Source of the DNA: Candidatus Parcubacteria bacterium
Lineage (GTDB): Bacteria > Patescibacteriota > Patescibacteriia > Patescibacteriales > UBA12075
Reading direction: 5' to 3'
Assembly: GCA_023140595.1 (NCBI GenBank)
Contig: JAGLLI010000073.1
Span: 1-14,842 of the forward strand
Length of the DNA: 14,842 nucleotides
The notes under the pieces were generated by a model that searched no databases, had not been told where the DNA came from, and saw only the letters and a program-made list of their open reading frames with translations. Below are positions 13,554-14,842 of this stretch, one piece after another. Positions within the stretch are counted from its first letter, which is position 1. Each line of letters opens with the position of its first letter. A program made the position numbers and the translations under genes.

Positions 13554-14525
13554 ATGCGTAAATTATTAATTATATTATTTATTTTTTTGATATTTTTTGC
13601 AATGGATTTTAAGCAAGCCAAAGCCGCTAGTGAATTGGAAATCAGTCCGCAAATTATTGACGCGAAAGCCAAGGCTTCGGAAAAAATTGAAAGGACGATT
13701 AAAATAAAAAATAATACCGAGCATAAAGTTAGTATTTATCCGACAGTTAATGATTTATTAATGAATGAAGGCAAGCAGGAATTTATTAGTCCTTCCGATC
13801 TTGACAAAACTGTTTCTTTGGCGCGCTGGATTAGAATTAAACGCGCCGCAACCCAGCTTATGCCCGGCGAAGAAACGGAAATTCCTTTTTCAATAGAGAT
13901 TAATAAATCAGCCGCGCCTGGAAAACGTTACGCGGTTATCTTTTTTCCCAATGCATCAAATCGTCCATTAGCCGAAGCGAAAATAGACAAGGAAAATGTT
14001 CCGCAAATAATGGTTAATGTGGAGATTGAAGATGAAACCGTTGAAAAGATCCAGTTAATCGGCTTTAATACTTTGGCAAAAACATATTTTATCTGGCCGA
14101 TAAAATTTTCAGTTGAGTTAAAAAATATCGGCAATGTCGCGCTTAAACCAGAGGGTCAAATGATTATTTATAATCGCCGAGAGCAGTATTTGGATAGCTT
14201 GAAATTTAATGAAACAGGCGAGAGCATTGAGACTGGCGAGCAAAAAAAGATATATTTGGACTGGAATGCCAAAAATGGCATTGGCAAATTTAAGGCAAAG
14301 CTGGAGCTGGAATATGGAGAAAAAAATAAGCGCGATTTGTCTGACACGATTTATTTTTGGATTTTACCCATACCGTTTGTTTTATTTTTTGCCGGCGGCT
14401 TGTTTTTAATAACAGTATTTTCAGTAATATATTTATTTCGCAGAACCTATCACGCGCATCATCATCTAAGCGCGCGCGAAACTGTTCAAGATGATGGTGT
14501 TTTGGATTTGAAAAATAATAAATAA
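13554..14525 (+). CDS. WxLIP-like (DUF916-type) membrane-anchored surface protein
   Basis: From ATG 13554 the protein has 323 residues. The frame extends up to GTG 13521, but the ATG gives a normal signal peptide (MRKLL, hydrophobic 4-16, cleavage near AKA-AS at 24). Residues 26-135 resemble the DUF916 domain: LEISPQIIDAKAKASEKIERTIKIKNN, then MPGEETEIPFSIEI and GKRYAVIFF. Residues 165-258 form the second beta domain, with LKNIGNVALKPEGQMII matching the same region of the 6431 protein. A single membrane helix spans about 267-294. The cytoplasmic tail starts RRTYHAHHHL and is acidic toward its end. It is 25 bases upstream of a further paralogue. It likely holds or presents a surface partner protein. 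The histidine-rich tail start is unusual. Confidence 0.72.
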   Translation: MRKLLIILFIFLIFFAMDFKQAKAASELEISPQIIDAKAKASEKIERTIKIKNNTEHKVSIYPTVNDLLMNEGKQEFISPSDLDKTVSLARWIRIKRAATQLMPGEETEIPFSIEINKSAAPGKRYAVIFFPNASNRPLAEAKIDKENVPQIMVNVEIEDETVEKIQLIGFNTLAKTYFIWPIKFSVELKNIGNVALKPEGQMIIYNRREQYLDSLKFNETGESIETGEQKKIYLDWNAKNGIGKFKAKLELEYGEKNKRDLSDTIYFWILPIPFVLFFAGGLFLITVFSVIYLFRRTYHAHHHLSARETVQDDGVLDLKNNK

Positions 14526-14550
14526 TGCGAATATTGTGAATAATATTTTT

Positions 14551-14842
14551 ATGAAAAATTTTTATTTATTTACCCAAAGGGTGCCACGCAGGAAATGCAC
14601 CCCAAGGGCATTTCCTGCGGGGCACCTTTGGGGTGCACTTTGTATTTTAATATTTGTTTTCAGCAATTTTTTTGCTTGTTTGGCTAACGCGCAAGAAAGC
14701 GGCGCCATAGCTTTTTCAATAACGCCGCCTTTAATTAAAAATACCATGAGCCCGGGTGAGATTTGGAAAAGTTCAATTAAGATTATTAATAACAACCCAA
14801 AAGAAATAAATATTTATGTTCAGGCTTTGGATTTTCAAGGCG
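14551..14842 (+). CDS. WxLIP-like protein, 3' part beyond the window, with palindrome in signal peptide
   Basis: An ATG at 14551 opens a frame that stays open for 97 residues to the window edge, so the gene is partial. After residue 49 it matches the start of the DUF916-type proteins nearby: AFSITPPLIKNTMSPGEIWKS, then KIINNNPKEINIYVQALDFQG. The N-terminus is odd. MKNFYLF is followed by about 22 residues rich in Arg, Pro, Gly and Trp (8-29), and only then by the hydrophobic core CILIFVFSNFFACLANAQ. The extra residues are encoded by a GC-rich palindromic element. Removing them would leave a normal signal peptide. A GTG at 14581 is an alternative start but lies inside the element. Export may still work, since the insert lies in the basic n-region. 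Confidence 0.65.
   Translation, partial: MKNFYLFTQRVPRRKCTPRAFPAGHLWGALCILIFVFSNFFACLANAQESGAIAFSITPPLIKNTMSPGEIWKSSIKIINNNPKEINIYVQALDFQG
14573..14632 (+). mobile_element. GC-rich palindromic element inserted in frame in a coding region
   Basis: The outer arms 14573-14585 and 14621-14632 pair with one bulged G. The inner arms 14588-14598 and 14608-14618 pair perfectly over 11 bases. The loop 14599-14607 is GC-rich. The element is about 60 bases, divisible by three, and reads through without a stop. Its base composition is unlike the AT-rich gene around it. It resembles in principle the Rickettsia palindromic elements that insert in frame in genes. No second copy is present in this window. 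Confidence 0.6.

Noticed and set aside
894..14525. Alternative genetic code with TGA as sense, as in Gracilibacteria/Absconditabacteria
   Set aside because: Long frames, including 1632 codons, contain no in-frame TGA. The lack of TGA stops among ten genes is explained by AT bias and the small sample.
14562..14795. Minus-strand ORF of 77 codons at the end of the window
   Set aside because: It is antisense to the WxLIP-like gene and palindromic element and shows no features of its own.

Overview
The window is AT-rich, entirely plus-strand in its coding, and looks like accessory chromosome from a small-genome bacterium of the Candidatus Patescibacteria (CPR) type. This assignment is an inference. 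It rests on the AT-rich sequence, the absence of a convincing Shine-Dalgarno site before nearly every gene, the many GC-rich intergenic hairpins, and the style of the surface proteins. The standard code fits: no long frame is broken by TGA, and all ten complete genes end in TAA or TAG.

Layout. Positions 1-893 hold no convincing gene. They contain a cluster of GC-rich palindromes with a recurring GTTCCTACG motif, a perfect DnaA-box sequence, very AT-rich DNA and a strong promoter (578-606). Positions 894-3682 hold a small MerR-type regulator and two paralogous secreted proteins that resemble WxL proteins with the W-x-L motif changed to Y-I-C. Each surface gene ends in one or more rho-independent terminators. 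Positions 3808-6224 form a type II restriction-modification cassette: its own promoter, a 56-residue zinc-ribbon-like ORF, an Eco47II-family nuclease, a second promoter with an inverted repeat at the start site, and a cytosine-C5 methyltransferase carrying an N-terminal HTH. Positions 6340-14842 look like a cell-surface operon: a DUF916/WxLIP-like membrane-anchored protein, a 1632-residue secreted protein with MopE-like metal-binding repeats and a C25 (gingipain-type) peptidase domain, a membrane-anchored cysteine-motif protein, and two more WxLIP-like proteins. The last one runs off the end of the window.

How the parts may work together. In Firmicutes, WxL proteins are held at the cell wall by WxL-interacting proteins (DUF916 plus DUF3324). 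Here two WxL-like proteins lie near three WxLIP-like proteins and a giant surface peptidase, with a restriction-modification cassette between the two halves. I infer a divergent WxL-like surface system, which is the most interesting content of the window. Two other points stand out. A GC-rich palindromic element sits in frame inside the signal-peptide region of the last gene. A short sequence, GATAGATTA, is shared by the nuclease and methyltransferase promoters, which suggests control by the HTH-methyltransferase.
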